From contig JAWLHA010000107.1 in NCBI GenBank assembly GCA_041690535.1, positions 1-9,672 of the forward strand: a stretch of DNA of 9,672 nt, written 5' to 3'. Below the pieces are notes generated by a model. The model searched no databases and had not been told where the DNA came from. It worked only from the letters and a program-made list of their open reading frames with translations. The DNA is from JAWLHA01 sp041690535. Its GTDB lineage: Bacteria > Pseudomonadota > Gammaproteobacteria > Thiohalomonadales > Thiohalomonadaceae. Below are positions 1-6,546 of this stretch, piece by piece. How positions within the stretch are numbered: position 1 is the first letter of the stretch; each line of letters starts with the position of its first letter. The position numbers were made by a program, and so were the translations under genes.

Positions 1-176
1 GAAAGCAGGTCGTCGGCCGCATGGATTGGTGCAAGGACGCACTTATGCCGCGGGAGGGCAGGATGCCCGAAGCGGCCGCGGCCGTCGAGCGTACATGGAC
101 GTATTGACAGGCGTACCTGCTTTCAAGGACTTACATCGCTCACAGCACGGCCGTGACGTAAGTATGCGTTTACCCT
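1..176 (+). repeat. Palindromic repeat element, copy A (left end cut by window, enlarged central loop)
   Basis: The window opens inside the left arm (GAAAGCAGGTCGTCGGCCGC). The right arm CCTGCTTTCAAGGACTTACA starts at 116, the palindrome CACGGCCGTG is at 146-155 and the terminal AGTATGCGTTTACCCT is at 161-176. Compared with copies C and D, this copy has 51 extra bases (26-76) in the centre. Those bases can form nested stems (GCCGC 47-51 with GCGGC 72-76, GGGCA 56-60 with TGCCC 64-68). The right end has a local hairpin GTAA/TTAC (158-161, 170-173). The left outer arm lies outside the window, so flanking duplications cannot be tested. Confidence 0.9.
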
Positions 177-184
177 GGGCCACC

Positions 185-376
185 ATGGCGCACGCGCACC
201 AGCGTGCATTCGAGGTCAGCCGGGAAGAATACCCCTTCGCCGATCACTGGCTGGAGCGGGTCGAGGAGGCGTCACACTACCTCCAGGAGGATGCCCCCGA
301 GCGGGTCGCCGCCGCGGTGCGCCGCGCGCTCGAACGTCGGGAAGTCTCCCTGGTCGGCCTGAAAGTCCTCCATTGA
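185..376 (+). CDS. Small hypothetical protein (63 aa)
   Basis: I do not recognise this family. The frame is open from the window start, but the part before 176 lies in repeat A, so I start at the ATG at 185, nine bases after the repeat. An in-frame ATG at 164 lies inside the repeat end and is a less likely start. No good Shine-Dalgarno sequence precedes either one, which lowers confidence. The protein is charged, soluble and probably helical: an N-terminal acidic and aromatic stretch (EEYPFADHWLERVEEASHYL), then an Ala/Arg-rich helix (ERVAAAVRRALERRE), ending in GLKVLH. It has no signal peptide or membrane segment. Its stop codon overlaps the TTG start of the next gene (TTGA, 373-376), which suggests translational coupling and a joint function. 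It could also be the 3' end of a longer gene interrupted by repeat A. Confidence 0.5.
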   Translation: MAHAHQRAFEVSREEYPFADHWLERVEEASHYLQEDAPERVAAAVRRALERREVSLVGLKVLH

Positions 377-657
377 ACGATTTCCGACGCCCCGAGAGGG
401 CCGATATCGACCCGGCCATTTTCAACTGCGCCGAGGGCTTCCGGCTTCGCCTGTTGGTGGAGCGCGACGGACCCGAAGCAGCGGTGGCGTGGGCCGAACG
501 GACCATGCACCTTTACCGCCAGGCTCTCCTCTCCAGACATCACAGCGCGAAGAAGCCCCACTTTGCCACCACTGCGGAATACCGTGTGCGGTACATCCGC
601 AGTTACCTGCACTTTAAGCGCTTCGTCCTCGCGCTCAGGGGCCGCGGGCTGGGTTAG
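373..657 (+). CDS. Small hypothetical basic protein (94 aa), coupled to the preceding gene
   Basis: I do not recognise a named family. The start is the TTG at 373, chosen because it overlaps the upstream stop by four bases and leaves the whole acidic N-terminus in frame. There is no clear Shine-Dalgarno sequence, consistent with coupling. The N-terminus (about 1-30) is mixed and acidic. Residues 35-94 are rich in Arg, His, Lys and aromatics, including the run YRQALLSRHHSAKKPHF and then YRVRYIRSYLHFKRF, which looks like an amphipathic basic helix pair. The composition would suit a nucleic-acid- or protein-binding role, but that is inference. There are no membrane segments or Cys pairs. The stop is about 70 bases before repeat B. 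The antisense frame over the same region is Arg/Ser-rich and lacks protein-like patterning, so I prefer this strand. Confidence 0.55.
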   Translation: MNDFRRPERADIDPAIFNCAEGFRLRLLVERDGPEAAVAWAERTMHLYRQALLSRHHSAKKPHFATTAEYRVRYIRSYLHFKRFVLALRGRGLG

Positions 658-728
658 CTGGATGTTCCCGCCAAACGCCTGTACGACCGACTGGATGTCG
701 GGAGTGAAGATGAGCAATCATCTTTCTC

Positions 729-814
729 CCTGTACGCTCGACGGCCTGCTTTCAAGGACTTACGTCGCTCTTGGGTGAGTATGTGTTCACCCTGCGGCAA
801 GTATGCGTTTACCC
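729..814 (-). repeat. Palindromic repeat element, copy B (compact half-form, with a second terminal motif)
   Basis: From 731 to 794 this matches the reverse complement of the left half of copy C: TGTACGCTCGACGG, then CCTGCTTTCAAGGACTTACG, then a terminal hairpin GGGTGA (773-778), 8-nt loop, TCACCC (787-792). The central GC hairpin is missing by a 21-bp deletion identical to that of copy E. Directly after it a second terminal motif, AAGTATGCGTTTACCC, lies at 799-814, so the end is doubled or the remnant of another copy. The opposite arm is absent. No flanking direct repeat was found. It occupies the cydA upstream region. Confidence 0.85.
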
Positions 815-873
815 CCAACCGCACCCGCACTTGCGTTGGCTATGGTTAGGTGAGCGTAAGTTCCTTCAATGCT

Positions 874-879
874 GGGAGG
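874..879 (+). promoter_or_regulatory. Ribosome binding site of cydA
   Basis: GGGAGG lies four bases before the ATG at 884. It decides the start: the ATG at 869 would put this site inside the coding region and has no comparable site upstream. Starting at 884 also gives the short N-terminus usual for CydA. Confidence 0.7.
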
Positions 880-883
880 GGGT

Positions 884-2302
884 ATGGAGTGGTTGGCCGA
901 TCCGGTGATGCTGGCCAGGCTGCAGTTTGCCTTCACCACCATGTTCCACATCATCTGGCCGGTTTTCACCATCGGACTCTCCCTCTTCCTGGTGGTGGTG
1001 GAGGCGCTCTGGCTCAAGACGGGGGAGGTCGACTACTACCGCCATGCCCGCTTCTGGTCGAAGCTGTTTCTCCTCAACTTCGGGCTGGGGATCGTCACGG
1101 GTCTGCCGCTGGAATTTCAGTTCGGCACCAACTGGGCGCCCTTCTCGAACATGGCGGGTGGGTTCTTCGGCAATGTGTTGGGGTTCGAGGGGGCGGCGGC
1201 ATTCATGCTGGAGGCGGGATTCGTCGGCATCATGATCTTCGGTTGGGAGCGGGTGGCCCCCGCCATGCACCTGTTCGCCACCTCAATGGTGGCCCTCGGG
1301 GCGTCGGCCTCGGCCTTCTGGATCATGGCGGCGAGTGCCTGGATGCAATCGCCCGCCGGCGGGTACTTCGAAAACGGCGTGTTCCAGGTGCAGAGCTACC
1401 TGGAGGCGATCTTCAATCCCAACACGCCTTGGGCGGTTTCGCACATGTGGGTTGCCTGTCTGGAGACCTCCTGCTTTGTGGTCGGTGGGATCAGCGCTTG
1501 GTACATCCTGAAGGGGCAGTCCGTCTCTTTTTACGCCAGGTCGTTTCGATTGGCAGCGGCCGGCGCGGTAGTGGTCGCCCCCCTTCAGGTCTGGCTTGGG
1601 GACGGGAGCGGCCTTTTCATTGTCCACCATCAGCCGGCCAAGGCGGCCGCCATCGAGGGGCATTGGCAGACCAACGCCCCGGGGGAGGGGGCGGCCTGGG
1701 CCATTCTTGCCTGGCCGGACGCCGCGGCCCAGGCGAACCGCTGGAGCGTGCAGGTGCCCAACCTGCTGAGCCTGCTGGCCACCCGCACGCCGCACGGCCA
1801 GGTGCCGGGGCTGCGGGAATTTGCCCCGGAAGACCGCCCGCCCGCCCTGCCGCTGCTGTTCTACAGCTTCCGCCTGATGGTGCTCATTGGTCTCTACCTC
1901 TTGACCCTGGCCCTCTGGACCGCCTGGGCGTGGGGGCGCCGCCGACTCACGGCCGAGGCGATCGCGGCCCAGCGATGGTTGCTGCGGGCGTGGGTATTCG
2001 CCATCCCGCTCGGCTATGTGGCGGTCGAGGCGGGGTGGATCGTCCGGGAGGTGGGGCGTCAGCCGTGGGTGATCTATGGGGTGATGCGGACCAGCGACGG
2101 GGCGTCGCCCCTACCGGCCGGCGCCGTTGGGGCAAGTCTTGGGGGCTTTCTCCTCATCTACACGGCACTGGCGATTGCCTTTGCGGTGTTTGCCCGCAGG
2201 CTGCTGCGCCACGGGCCGGACCTCACCCTCCGGCCGAGTCCGCCGCAAGGTGAGCCCTTTCGCACCGGGGCGACCCCGCCCGAGGAGGAGGAGCGGCCGT
2301 AA
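884..2302 (+). CDS. cydA: Cytochrome bd ubiquinol oxidase subunit I
   Basis: This is the haem-bearing subunit of the inner-membrane bd oxidase, which oxidises ubiquinol and reduces O2 to water without pumping protons. The protein is 472 aa. Family landmarks are visible: His22 in MFHIIWP (E. coli His19), Glu77 in LEFQFGTNW (Glu99), Glu102 in FEGAAAF (Glu107), His187 in SHMW (His186), Arg330 and Met332 in FRLM (Arg391, Met393), and Glu389 before GRQPW (391-395; Glu445). The quinol-loop residues Lys253 and Glu258 in QPAKAAAIEG match E. coli Lys252 and Glu257. The segment between this site and FRLM is short, as in CIO-type (short Q-loop) enzymes. The C-terminus is a charged cytoplasmic tail (PPEEEERP). 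The start at 884 is set by the GGGAGG site. cydB begins at the base after the stop. Repeat copy B lies about 70 bp upstream, so the promoter is near or within it; I see no convincing FNR or ArcA site. 'CIO-like' is inferred from loop length, not from cyanide data. Confidence 0.96.
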   Translation: MEWLADPVMLARLQFAFTTMFHIIWPVFTIGLSLFLVVVEALWLKTGEVDYYRHARFWSKLFLLNFGLGIVTGLPLEFQFGTNWAPFSNMAGGFFGNVLGFEGAAAFMLEAGFVGIMIFGWERVAPAMHLFATSMVALGASASAFWIMAASAWMQSPAGGYFENGVFQVQSYLEAIFNPNTPWAVSHMWVACLETSCFVVGGISAWYILKGQSVSFYARSFRLAAAGAVVVAPLQVWLGDGSGLFIVHHQPAKAAAIEGHWQTNAPGEGAAWAILAWPDAAAQANRWSVQVPNLLSLLATRTPHGQVPGLREFAPEDRPPALPLLFYSFRLMVLIGLYLLTLALWTAWAWGRRRLTAEAIAAQRWLLRAWVFAIPLGYVAVEAGWIVREVGRQPWVIYGVMRTSDGASPLPAGAVGASLGGFLLIYTALAIAFAVFARRLLRHGPDLTLRPSPPQGEPFRTGATPPEEEERP

Positions 2303-3316
2303 GTGGACCCGGTCCATCTCTTCCTCTCGAACGTCTGGTTCGGGATCCTGGGGCTGCTGCTCGTCCTTTACGTGGTCCTCGACGGGTTTACCCTGGGGGT
2401 GGGGATCATCTCGCTGTTCCAGCGCAAAGAGGCGCACCGGGAGGTCATGAGCAAGAGCCTCAGCGGGGTGTGGGACGCCAACGAGAGCTGGTTGGTGGTC
2501 TTCGCCGGCGCCCTGTTCGGCGCCTTCCCGCCGGTCTACGGACTGGTTCTGCACAGCCTCTACATCCCTGTGATGCTTATGGTTGTCGCCCTCATCTTTC
2601 GCAGCATTGCCTTCGAATTCCGCAGTCACGGCCGGCACAAGCAGCGATGGAACCTGGCGTTCGGCCTGGGCAGCCTTGGAACGGCCGTGACTCAAGGAAT
2701 GGCCCTGGGGGCGGTGCTCAGTGGCATTCCGGCGCAGGGTGGGGTGTTCACCGGGAGCATTTGGGGGTGGTTCTCACCCTTCGCCGCGGTGACCGCGCTC
2801 GGCGTGCTCTTCGGCTATATCCTCCTGGGCGCAGGTTATCTCATCGTCAAGACCGAGGGTGAACTCCAGGATCAGGCCTATCGGGTGGCCCGCTGGTCGG
2901 GGTGGCTGATGATGGCCGCCGGCGCGGCGGTCTCCGCATGGACGCCATTGCGGTTCGCCTATGTGGAAGAGCGCTGGTTCAGTTGGCCCAACATCGCCTA
3001 TCTCGCACCGCTGCCCCTGAGTGCCGGCGGGGCCTTCTTCATGCTCCTGCGGGCGCTGCGCAGGCGCTACCTGCTGTCGCCGCTGATGTGGAGCGTGGCA
3101 ATTTTTCTCGCCTCGTTCGGGGGATTGGCTGCGAGCATCTACCCCTACATGCTGCCCGGGGCACTCACGATCATGGAGTCGAGCGCCGCGGGTATCACCC
3201 TGGTGTTCATGCTGGCGGGGATTGGGTTCTTAATCCCGGTGATGCTGGTCTACAACGCCTATCAGTATCTGGTGTTCAGGGGCAAGGTGTCCGTACGCTC
3301 CAAGGGCTACCGTTGA
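2303..3316 (+). CDS. cydB: Cytochrome bd ubiquinol oxidase subunit II
   Basis: CydB is the second integral membrane subunit and stabilises the haem-bearing CydA. The protein is 337 aa, slightly under the roughly 380 aa of E. coli CydB and typical of the CIO-type group. It starts at a GTG immediately after the cydA stop, with a strong purine run GAGGAGGAGGAG (2282-2293) serving as ribosome binding site inside the cydA 3' end, so translation is probably coupled. Characteristic features are LDGFTLGVG in the first membrane helix (residues 26-34) and GVWDANESW (55-63), where Trp57 and Asp58 coincide with the conserved E. coli residues of the same number. Several further hydrophobic helices follow, and the C-terminus is short and basic (VSVRSKGYR). 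No CydX-like small ORF follows in the 106-bp gap before the PilZ gene, and no cydCD is seen. No clear terminator follows, so read-through into the PilZ gene is possible. Confidence 0.95.
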   Translation: MDPVHLFLSNVWFGILGLLLVLYVVLDGFTLGVGIISLFQRKEAHREVMSKSLSGVWDANESWLVVFAGALFGAFPPVYGLVLHSLYIPVMLMVVALIFRSIAFEFRSHGRHKQRWNLAFGLGSLGTAVTQGMALGAVLSGIPAQGGVFTGSIWGWFSPFAAVTALGVLFGYILLGAGYLIVKTEGELQDQAYRVARWSGWLMMAAGAAVSAWTPLRFAYVEERWFSWPNIAYLAPLPLSAGGAFFMLLRALRRRYLLSPLMWSVAIFLASFGGLAASIYPYMLPGALTIMESSAAGITLVFMLAGIGFLIPVMLVYNAYQYLVFRGKVSVRSKGYR

Positions 3317-3422
3317 TGGGGCTCGGCGCCACTGGCAAATTGTCCAGGGGGCCGGTGCTTGCATTGTGGCGGCAGGTTGCGTACCGTCTCGCCGTTGGAA
3401 ATACAAGAAGAAGAGCTGAACC

Positions 3423-3821
3423 ATGTTTGCAATTGGGGCAAACTCAGAGAGGCGCCGCGCGCGGCGTGTGGCGGTCCGCCGAACGGCGACCCTGTACGAC
3501 GGGCAGGAGGGCACCATGTACGTCACCCTGGCCGACATATCGCCGGGAGGGGTCGGTGTCATTCATAACTGGCGCAGGATGCGAGCCGCGGAATGCCAGG
3601 TGGGTTTCGCCGTTCCGGACCAGCGGGGTGGGGAGCGCTGGATCAAGGCGCGCTGCCGCGCCTCCTACGAGCGACGCCTGTCCGATCACCCCGGCTGCGC
3701 CGGATTCTTCGTGGGGCTGGAGTTTGTGGACATCGATGCGCGGGAGCGGGCTGTCCTCGATGCCTTCCTGTCGCAAATGGAAGCCACGGCCGGGGAGGTT
3801 TCGGCTACTGCGAACGGATGA
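3423..3821 (+). CDS. PilZ-domain protein (predicted c-di-GMP binder)
   Basis: This is a single-domain cytoplasmic PilZ protein of 132 aa. PilZ domains bind cyclic di-GMP through an N-terminal RxxxR motif and a later (D/N)xSxxG motif. Both are present: the arginine cluster RRRARR at residues 10-15 and DISPGG at 38-43. The following stretch reads as a beta-barrel (VGVIHN, VGFAVP, WIKARCRASYE, GFFVGLEFVDI), ending in an amphipathic helix (ERAVLDAFLSQM). There is no partner domain, so it probably acts by binding another protein; which one cannot be seen. A purine-rich AAGAAGAAGAG (3404-3414) precedes the ATG as a modest ribosome binding site. The gene lies 106 bp after cydB on the same strand and converges with the histidine kinase 53 bp downstream. 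It could be read from the cydAB promoter or its own; neither is evident. Confidence 0.88.
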   Translation: MFAIGANSERRRARRVAVRRTATLYDGQEGTMYVTLADISPGGVGVIHNWRRMRAAECQVGFAVPDQRGGERWIKARCRASYERRLSDHPGCAGFFVGLEFVDIDARERAVLDAFLSQMEATAGEVSATANG

Positions 3822-3874
3822 ACCGCCTTGGGGCCGTGCGGGAGGTGATGCCCCTTGGCGAGCAAGCACCCCGC

Positions 3875-5437
3875 TCACGTGGAGCGCAGGCAGGGGTCCC
3901 CGCGGCTCAGCAGACCGGGATGTTGGAGGAGCTCCTCTCTTGCGATTGCCTTGGGCCAGAGAAACCGGAAACAGGCCCCCTGGCCCAGTGCTGATTTCAC
4001 GCCCACCTCGCCCCCATGGGCCTGCACGAGCTTCCTCACCAGAGCCAGCCCCAGGCCGGTGTTCTCGTGGCCTTGGGACGGGTGAAGCGTCTGGAACATG
4101 GTAAAAACCTTGGTGTGGTGTTCGGGGGCGATCCCCGGGCCATCGTCTTCCACAAAGAACTCGTAAAAGGCGCCCGCATCCCGGACCCCGAAGCGGATCG
4201 TGCCGCAGCTCTTGTGGTGGTGCTTCACTGCGTTGTCGATGAGGTTGAGGTAGATCTGCTGCAGGGGGGCACCGACCGTCTCGAAGGTGGGCAGCTCATC
4301 GGCAAGCTCCAGGGTGAACCCGGGGGGCACACCGCATTCCTCGCAGACCCGCCGCACCATGGCATGGACATCGACCCTTTCCAGGGTCGCCGGGCCGTGG
4401 CCGAGACGGCAGTATTCGAGAAGAGCAGTGATGAGGCCGTGCATGCGCTGGACGCGGTTGCGAATGCTGCTCAGCTGGTCCCGTGCCGCCCCGGTCAGTG
4501 TTTCGGTCAAATCCTCCTCCAGCCAGGAGGTCAGATTCGAAATGGCCCGGAGGGGGGCCTTCAGATCGTGGGACACCACATAGGCAAACTGCTGTAACTC
4601 CTCATTGGCCTGCTGCAGCCGGAGGGTGTTCCTGGCGAGACCGGCAGCGGTTTCCTTCAGCAACTCTTCCGTCTGTTTTCGCTGGGTCATGTCGCGGATC
4701 GTTCCTTCGGTTCCGTAGCCGCTCCCGTGTTGCTGGATGTTGACGGAGGTCCAGACCGAGGTACCGTCCCGATGTCTGAGCTGGACTTCCAAATCCCCCA
4801 AAGGTCTGCTCCTGCCCAATCGCAGAAGTGACGCTCGCGGCCGGGTGTACAGGAACTCCACCGCGTCACGTCCAATGATCTCCTCGGGTGCATAGCCGAG
4901 GAGCTGCTCTACCGAGGGGGACACCAGAACAATACGACCGTGGTGGTCGGTCCGGTAGTAGGTATCCTGCATGTGCGCGAGAATGCAGCTGCACTCGCTT
5001 GGGTGGCCAGCGGATGCCTTCAGCGGGGCGGCAGCGTCGCCCTGAGTGGGGCCCCCCTCCCCGCGGATCACCAGATAGCCCCACACAGCGGGCGCCCCCT
5101 GAAACGCACTCTCTTCCGAAACGATGTAGTCTTCGCACCAGCGAACGCTTCCGTCCCGGCTCAGCAACCGGTAGGGAGGGAGCTTCGCCTGCGGGGCGCG
5201 GCCGTCGCGGCCCAGACGAGCGAGCAGCGTGACCACCGCGGGGCGATCATCGGGGTGGATCAGATCAACGAACGGGACATTGGAGGAGAGGAGTTCTTCA
5301 GGGCTGTAACCCAGGCAGGAGGCGATGTTCTCGGTCACGAATGCAATGGGCCATCCCGTTCGATTCACTCGCTGCAGTGCCACCACCGGACCCTGGCTGA
5401 AGAGCTCCAAGGGCGGCGTCGTTGTTCTTCTGCTCAC
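3875..5437 (-). CDS. Soluble PAS-PAS sensor histidine kinase
   Basis: This 520-aa cytoplasmic histidine kinase autophosphorylates on a histidine and passes the phosphate to a response regulator. An N-terminal PAS-like domain (about 10-125; FVTENIASCLGYSPEELL, LIHPDD) is followed by a second PAS/PAC (about 155-255; ILVSP-like strand VLVSPSVEQLLGYAPEEIIG, then GTIRDMTQRKQ). A linker coiled coil (about 255-282) leads to the HisKA domain, with the H-box FAYVVSHDLKAPLR and phospho-acceptor His290. The HATPase domain has the N-box NLIDNAVKH (398-406), G1 DDGPGI (431-436), F-box VFTMFQTLH (444-452) and G2 GLGLAL (461-466). There are no membrane helices, so the signal is internal. No cofactor-specific motif is evident in the PAS domains. 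The start is a GTG with GGAGGG nine bases upstream (5447-5452 on the plus strand). No response regulator lies in the window, so it is an orphan here. Repeat copy C lies 73 bp upstream in the divergent promoter region. Confidence 0.93.
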   Translation of the reverse strand: MSRRTTTPPLELFSQGPVVALQRVNRTGWPIAFVTENIASCLGYSPEELLSSNVPFVDLIHPDDRPAVVTLLARLGRDGRAPQAKLPPYRLLSRDGSVRWCEDYIVSEESAFQGAPAVWGYLVIRGEGGPTQGDAAAPLKASAGHPSECSCILAHMQDTYYRTDHHGRIVLVSPSVEQLLGYAPEEIIGRDAVEFLYTRPRASLLRLGRSRPLGDLEVQLRHRDGTSVWTSVNIQQHGSGYGTEGTIRDMTQRKQTEELLKETAAGLARNTLRLQQANEELQQFAYVVSHDLKAPLRAISNLTSWLEEDLTETLTGAARDQLSSIRNRVQRMHGLITALLEYCRLGHGPATLERVDVHAMVRRVCEECGVPPGFTLELADELPTFETVGAPLQQIYLNLIDNAVKHHHKSCGTIRFGVRDAGAFYEFFVEDDGPGIAPEHHTKVFTMFQTLHPSQGHENTGLGLALVRKLVQAHGGEVGVKSALGQGACFRFLWPKAIAREELLQHPGLLSRGDPCLRST

Positions 5438-5446
5438 AGCTCTTTT

Positions 5447-5452
5447 CCCTCC
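5447..5452 (-). promoter_or_regulatory. Ribosome binding site of the histidine kinase
   Basis: GGAGGG on the minus strand, nine bases before the GTG at 5437-5435. It supports the unusual GTG start. Confidence 0.65.
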
Positions 5453-5499
5453 TGGACGTGTGTTTTTACCACATCGACGCCGCTCTTGCCCAGTGGCGC

Positions 5500-5510
5500 G
5501 TGGTCAGTCC
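5500..5510 (+). repeat. Left copy of an 11-bp direct repeat flanking element C
   Basis: GTGGTCAGTCC directly abuts the left end of element C and recurs exactly at 5676-5686, directly after its right end. This is the arrangement expected of a target-site duplication made by transposition. Confidence 0.75.
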
Positions 5511-5675
5511 AAGGTGAACGCATACTCACCCAAGAGCGACGTAAGTCCTTGAAAGCAGGTCGTCGGCCGCATGGACGCGGCCGTCGAGCGTACAGGGATG
5601 TATTCACAGCGTACCTGCTTTCAAGGACTTACGTCGCTTACAGCACGGCCGTGAAGTTAGTATGCGTTCACCCTG
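5511..5675 (+). repeat. Palindromic repeat element, copy C (complete)
   Basis: This is the best-preserved copy. The outer inverted repeat 5509-5526 with 5659-5676 has one mismatch in 18. The inner inverted repeat 5535-5559 with 5614-5638 is perfect over 25 bp. The centre has a GC hairpin (CGGCCGC/GCGGCCG around ATGGAC). The left end has a local hairpin GGTGA (5513-5517), loop ACGCATAC, TCACC (5526-5530). The right arm carries the perfect palindrome CACGGCCGTG (5644-5653). There is no plausible gene inside. It sits between the divergent starts of the histidine kinase (5437) and the 98-aa gene (5739), so it splits or adds to their promoters. Confidence 0.95.
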
Positions 5676-5686
5676 GTGGTCAGTCC
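5676..5686 (+). repeat. Right copy of the 11-bp direct repeat flanking element C
   Basis: GTGGTCAGTCC, identical to 5500-5510. The junction reads CACCCTG then GTGGTCAGTCC; the shared G means the duplication could be scored as 10 or 11 bp. Confidence 0.75.
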
Positions 5687-5724
5687 GTCGTGCGCTATCC
5701 TTGCGGTGATCCTGTGCCATTCAC

Positions 5725-5729
5725 GGAGG
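5725..5729 (+). promoter_or_regulatory. Ribosome binding site of the 98-aa gene
   Basis: GGAGG lies nine bases before the GTG at 5739. It decides that start over in-frame starts further upstream, which reach back to the edge of repeat C. Confidence 0.7.
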
Positions 5730-5738
5730 GAAACAGGT

Positions 5739-6035
5739 GTGAAGACCGTGCTGCTCTTTACCGCCACCGGCCCCGTTGTGGTGCTGACCTCCCATCAGTC
5801 GATTATCGATCCCATGTTGCTGGACAAGTTGCGGGCAAAGGGGATCGAGAAGTTCATCGCTTACGACCTCGCCACAGAGTGGGTGAAGGATCGCTATGGC
5901 GGGCACTTTGCCCTGGTGATGCAGGACCTGAGGGAAAGCGACGATCTGCGCGTCCTCGACTTCAACGGTGATCGGATCTTTCGCCTGTTGCGGCTCGATC
6001 TGCTGGGCGAACCGATCATCCATGAACCGGGGTGA
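5739..6035 (+). CDS. Conserved-looking hypothetical protein (98 aa)
   Basis: I cannot name the family. The protein is compact, soluble and looks alpha/beta: a hydrophobic first strand VKTVLLFTATGPVVVLTS, a helix DPMLLDKLRAKGIEKFIAYDL, then WVKDRYGGHFALVMQDL, a short acidic turn ESDDLRVLDFNG, and a C-terminal RIFRLLRLDLLGEPI. It has no signal peptide or membrane helix. It starts at GTG 5739 behind GGAGG; the longer frame from 5676 would begin in repeat C and is unlikely. Its stop overlaps the GTG of the TspO gene by four bases (GTGA, 6032-6035), so the two are probably translated together and may work together at the membrane, which is inference. The gene is divergent from the histidine kinase, with repeat C between them. 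Confidence 0.8.
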   Translation: MKTVLLFTATGPVVVLTSHQSIIDPMLLDKLRAKGIEKFIAYDLATEWVKDRYGGHFALVMQDLRESDDLRVLDFNGDRIFRLLRLDLLGEPIIHEPG

Positions 6036-6532
6036 GATCGTTGGGCGGAGCGGGTTTGCTCCCGGGTGAGAAGGGGCGAAATCTCGCGGCCCTGGGGGGA
6101 TTTCTGCTGGTCTGCCTTGCGGTCGCCGCGTTCGGCGCCCAATTCACGCCGGGGGAGTGGTACGCACGCCTGGATAAACCCGGCTGGACACCCCCTTCGT
6201 TTGTTTTTGCCCCGGTCTGGACGCTGCTCTACACCCTCATGGCCATAGCGGCCTGGCGCGTCTGGATGGGGGAGGGGCGGGAACGTGCTGCTGCGCTTGG
6301 GTTGTTCGGTGCGCAGCTCATGGTCAACGGGATTTGGTCCTGGCTGTTCTTCGGGCGGCATGCCATTGGCTGGGCATTGCTGGATCTATTGGCCCTCTGG
6401 ATCCTGGTCGGCGTCACCACCGTTCAGTTTTTCCGTGTCGACCGGGTCGCGGGGGGGCTGTTCGTGCCCTACTGGCTGTGGGTGACCTATGCACTGAGTC
6501 TGAATGTTGCGCTTTGGCAGTTGAACCCTTGA
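6032..6532 (+). CDS. tspO: TspO/MBR family integral membrane protein
   Basis: TspO proteins are five-helix inner-membrane proteins that bind tetrapyrroles such as protoporphyrin IX; in photosynthetic bacteria TspO modulates pigment gene expression. At 166 aa the length is typical. Family signatures are visible: KPGWTPPSFVFAPVWTLLY (49-67) with AIAAW after it, NGIWSWLFFG (99-108), the helix ALLDLLALWILVGVTTVQFF (115-134), and the C-terminal WVTYALSLNVALWQLN. Five hydrophobic segments fall near residues 17-37, 57-78, 87-107, 112-134 and 142-163. The GTG at 6032 overlaps the previous stop by four bases; a TTG at 6056 behind GGAG (6047-6050) is an alternative start that would remove only non-conserved residues. 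No pigment or haem biosynthesis genes are nearby, so the ligand is not indicated by context. Confidence 0.92.
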   Translation: MRSLGGAGLLPGEKGRNLAALGGFLLVCLAVAAFGAQFTPGEWYARLDKPGWTPPSFVFAPVWTLLYTLMAIAAWRVWMGEGRERAAALGLFGAQLMVNGIWSWLFFGRHAIGWALLDLLALWILVGVTTVQFFRVDRVAGGLFVPYWLWVTYALSLNVALWQLNP

Positions 6533-6546
6533 ACCGTTTTGCACCC

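Noticed and set aside
26..184. Coding extension of the 63-aa protein upstream into repeat A
   Set aside because: The frame is open but consists of repeat sequence shared with non-coding copies; the start at 185 is more sensible.
277..717. Minus-strand 146-codon frame opposite the two small genes
   Set aside because: Arg/Ser/Thr-rich with no start-site support; the plus-strand pair has overlapping start and stop and better composition.
850..2253. 467-codon plus-strand frame over cydA
   Set aside because: Shadow of cydA; the translation is Gly/Arg/His-rich without membrane helices.
3317..3422. CydX-like small gene or terminator after cydB
   Set aside because: No short frame with a ribosome binding site and a membrane helix; only a 4-bp CTGG/CCAG stem without a T-run.
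3822..3874. Bidirectional terminator between the PilZ gene and the kinase
   Set aside because: Only a 5-bp GGGGC/GCCCC pairing and no T-run; not convincing.
2902..4104. Long plus-strand frame (400 codons) across the cydB end, the PilZ gene and the kinase 3' end
   Set aside because: It overlaps three well-supported genes in other frames and its translation is Arg/Gly/Pro-rich with no domain pattern: a high-GC shadow.
5509..5676. Integron attC site
   Set aside because: Palindromic and of suitable size, but no GTTRRRY core site at the ends, no integrase, and copies are not separated by single promoterless cassettes in one direction.
4940..5971. 343-codon plus-strand frame over the kinase 5' half, repeat C and the 98-aa gene
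   Set aside because: Antisense to the kinase and out of frame with the 98-aa gene; no protein-like pattern.
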